A program made the translations under genes and the position numbers. A stretch of 6,652 bases of DNA, from NCBI GenBank assembly GCA_031275075.1, contig JAISPI010000143.1, positions 1-6,652 on the forward strand, in the 5' to 3' direction. Numbering within the stretch: the first letter of the stretch is position 1; each line of letters opens with the position of its first letter. Source of the DNA: Burkholderiales bacterium (GTDB taxonomy: Bacteria > Pseudomonadota > Gammaproteobacteria > Burkholderiales > Casimicrobiaceae). This document shows positions 5,133 to 6,652 of this stretch, piece by piece. The notes below the pieces were generated by a model. That model did not search any database and was not told the DNA's origin. It saw only the letters and a program-made list of their open reading frames with translations.

Positions 5133-6347
5133 ATGCCCGCTTCCTGGTTCATCCTCTGTCGTGTCGTCGATCATTACGGCGATGCCGGTGTCTGCTGGCG
5201 ACTTGCTCGGCAACTGGCGCATGAATACGGATTCGACGTTACGCTGTTCATCGACGATACCGCCACCTTGCAACGTTTAGTGCCGACGTTTGATGTGACA
5301 CAGAATTGTCAGCGCATCGATTGCGTTACCGTGCAACGATTAACCGACACACTGCCGCCGCCCGCTTTCTGGCCTACTGTCATCATCGACGCCTTCGGTG
5401 GCGGCCTGCCGCCTTCTTGGCTAATGGTGCTCGAACGCGATTTTCCCCCTTCATCCCCCTCTCCTCTTGAGAGGGTGGGGGAGAGGGGGAATTACAATCT
5501 TATTGCGCCACACTGGATCATCCTCGAATACCTGTCGGCGGAGCCGTGGATTGAAACCATGCACGGCCTTGCCTCGCCGCCACCGTCGGTCAACATCCCG
5601 CGTCACTTCTTCTTTCCTGGCTTTACAGAAGCTACCGGCGGTTTGCTGCGCGAAAGAACATTGCTCGACGAACGCGATGCCTTTCTACGTTCTCCAGAAA
5701 CACGCCACACTTTTCTCGAAAGCCTCGGCGTCAGCGTTCCGCCGTCCGATGCGTTGCTGGTTAGCCTTTTCTGCTACGACATATCAGCACTGCCGATGCT
5801 CCTCGATACTTGGGCTGCATCGCCATCCCCGATGGTTTGCCTGATCCCGGAAAACGTTGCGCCAGAGACTGTGCAGCGCTTTCACCGCGCCGACGTTGGC
5901 GCCACACGCACGACACACGGTTCCCTAACGTTGCACGCCATCCCGTTTCTTCCGCAAACCGATTTCGACCGCCTGCTGTGGACTTGTGATCTCAACTTCG
6001 TACGCGGTGAAGATTCCTTCGTGCGTGCGCAATGGGCAGCCAAACCGTTTGTCTGGCAAGCGTATCGGCAGGAAGAACAAGCACACCTGACCAAAATCGA
6101 TGCTTTTCTGACACGCTACCTCGCGGATGCGCCAGACAATTTGAAAACCGCTTTAACCGATTTCACCCGCGCTTGGAACGACGAACAGCAAATAAACCGC
6201 ATCGCGGATGCTTGGCCATCTCTCATCAAACAGCTACCGGCACTTGCAACACATTCCCATCATTGGGCGCAACGACAGTCAGTGCAAATGAATTTAGCTC
6301 AACGGCTGGTCGCTTTTTGTGACGTCTTTAGCAAATTGAGCCCATAG
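5133..6347 (+). CDS. earP: EF-P arginine rhamnosyltransferase, with an in-frame low-complexity insert
   Basis: EarP (formerly DUF2331) moves rhamnose from dTDP-beta-L-rhamnose to a conserved arginine (Arg32) of elongation factor P, which lets EF-P relieve ribosome stalling at polyproline. Family signatures: CRVVDHYGDAGVCWRLARQL (9-28) with Asp13 and Asp17, implicated in catalysis; LEYLSAEPWIE (131-141); FFFPGFTEATGGLLRE (159-174); SLFCYD (211-216) with aromatic residues at 213 and 215; and RGEDSFVRAQWAAKPFVWQ (291-309), lining the nucleotide-sugar site. At 404 residues it is about 20 longer than the usual 375-385. The excess sits at about 104-120 (FPPSSPSPLERVGERGN), encoded by a palindromic repeat. 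From memory of Pseudomonas EarP numbering, the late motifs are shifted by about 20 and the early ones not at all, which agrees. The ATG is six bases after znuB and lacks a clear Shine-Dalgarno sequence, so coupling is likely. efp is not adjacent. Confidence 0.94.
   Translation: MPASWFILCRVVDHYGDAGVCWRLARQLAHEYGFDVTLFIDDTATLQRLVPTFDVTQNCQRIDCVTVQRLTDTLPPPAFWPTVIIDAFGGGLPPSWLMVLERDFPPSSPSPLERVGERGNYNLIAPHWIILEYLSAEPWIETMHGLASPPPSVNIPRHFFFPGFTEATGGLLRERTLLDERDAFLRSPETRHTFLESLGVSVPPSDALLVSLFCYDISALPMLLDTWAASPSPMVCLIPENVAPETVQRFHRADVGATRTTHGSLTLHAIPFLPQTDFDRLLWTCDLNFVRGEDSFVRAQWAAKPFVWQAYRQEEQAHLTKIDAFLTRYLADAPDNLKTALTDFTRAWNDEQQINRIADAWPSLIKQLPALATHSHHWAQRQSVQMNLAQRLVAFCDVFSKLSP
5445..5490. repeat. 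C/G-rich palindromic repeat inside the earP coding sequence
   Basis: Perfect 11-bp arms TCCCCCTCTCC (5454-5464) and GGAGAGGGGGA (5480-5490) flank 15 bases. A competing inner hairpin CCTCT-TG-AGAGG lies at 5463-5474. A further CCCCC run at 5445-5449 repeats the left arm's start. The resulting plus strand is a C-rich block followed by a G-rich block. The form resembles the CCCTCTCC...GGAGAGGG dispersed repeats known between genes in many proteobacterial genomes (recall, not a search). Here it encodes residues 105-119 of EarP, in frame and with no stop, between otherwise conserved segments. The outer boundaries are approximate; no target-site duplication is evident. Confidence 0.75.
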
Positions 6348-6363
6348 GCCGAAGCTTCTTAAT

Positions 6364-6404
6364 GTGGCGTCTCTGGATTCAATAAGTCAGAGCAACACTT
6401 TTTT
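6364..6404 (+). terminator. Probable intrinsic terminator after earP
   Basis: Seventeen bases after the earP stop, the plus strand folds into a hairpin: outer GTG (6364-6366) with CAC (6396-6398), a small internal loop, then CTCTG (6371-6375) with CAGAG (6388-6392) extended by TT/AA pairs around a CAAT loop. TTTTTT (6399-6404) follows directly. Position and T-run fit the end of the znuC-znuB-earP transcript. The stem is only moderately GC-rich and is interrupted, so strength is uncertain. On the minus strand there is no equivalent T-run for glnD. Confidence 0.5.
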
Positions 6405-6465
6405 ATCTTCGTTGGCAGATTTCGTTAAATGGAGGTAAAAACAGAACGGGTTGATGCGATTTTAC

Positions 6466-6652
6466 TCAAAACGCCAGCAATACTTTCTGTAGTTCCGCTT
6501 CCAGCGCGACGCGGCGCGCCGGATTTTCCAGTTCTTCGCCGGAAATCACGAAAACGTCCTCGACGCGTTCGCCCAAGGTATTGATGCGGGCGCTTTCGAC
6601 GTTGATTCCGGCGTTGGCCAGCACATGAGCCAGATGAGCGAGTAAGCCGGTG
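6466..6652 (-). CDS. glnD: PII uridylyltransferase/uridylyl-removing enzyme, C-terminal fragment (cut by the window edge)
   Basis: Only the last 61 codons and the TGA (6468-6466) are in the window; the start lies beyond base 6652. The peptide opens TGLLAHLAHVLANAGINVES and continues ARINTLGERVEDVFVISGEE, the recognisable signature of the second C-terminal ACT domain of GlnD (GLL...L...GI.V..A.I.TLGERVED.F.I). GlnD is the cytoplasmic glutamine sensor that uridylylates PII proteins under nitrogen limitation and removes UMP when glutamine is high; its ACT domains bind glutamine. The fragment ends at the normal place for the family, with no sign of decay. It converges on earP across 118 bases. 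Other ACT proteins are possible, but TLGERVED followed by the short tail fits GlnD best. Confidence 0.85.
   Translation of the reverse strand, partial: TGLLAHLAHVLANAGINVESARINTLGERVEDVFVISGEELENPARRVALEAELQKVLLAF

Noticed and set aside
5471..5489. G-quadruplex in earP (GGG, GGGGG, GGGGG runs)
   Set aside because: Only three G-runs of three or more are present close together, and the same bases pair perfectly with the upstream C-rich arm, so a hairpin is the simpler structure.

Overview
The window reads as ordinary chromosome from a proteobacterium, most likely a betaproteobacterium. The argument rests on EarP (the EF-P arginine rhamnosyltransferase, found mainly in beta- and some gammaproteobacteria), a GlnD C-terminus, a MetY-type methionine enzyme, a gammaproteobacteria-like ZnuABC system and a standard tRNA-Leu. 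Species cannot be fixed from the sequence. No phage, transposase, CRISPR array or other obvious accessory system is visible.

Layout. Bases 1-56 (minus) are the 5' part of a tRNA-Leu with anticodon UAG, cut by the window edge, with a plausible promoter behind it. Bases 57-250 are non-coding apart from a doubtful 23-codon ORF. Bases 251-1015 (plus) encode a 254-residue membrane protein I do not recognise. It converges on metY (1135-2409, minus), and the gap between them holds two GGTGGG/CCCACC palindromes. Upstream of metY, in the same direction, is znuA (2541-3461, minus). znuA is divergent from znuC (about 3547-4323, plus), which overlaps znuB (4320-5126, plus) by ATGA. earP (5133-6347, plus) follows six bases after znuB. 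A likely terminator follows earP, and the window ends in the C-terminal 61 codons of glnD (6466-6652, minus, partial), which is missed by start-to-stop ORF calling because its start lies outside.

How the genes work together. ZnuA (periplasmic zinc binder with a His-rich loop), ZnuB (permease) and ZnuC (ATPase) form one high-affinity zinc importer split into two divergent transcription units. They share an 85-bp control region with overlapping palindromes that could hold a Zur operator. earP is packed into the znuCB unit, so EF-P rhamnosylation may be co-transcribed with zinc uptake; efp itself is not in the window. metY (sulfide to homocysteine) and glnD (nitrogen status sensing) look like independent housekeeping genes.

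The most notable signal is inside earP. A C/G-rich palindrome with perfect 11-bp arms lies in frame in the coding sequence and adds roughly 16-20 residues of low complexity just before a conserved EarP segment. It looks like a dispersed palindromic repeat that landed in a tolerated loop. I found no clearly undescribed multi-gene system.
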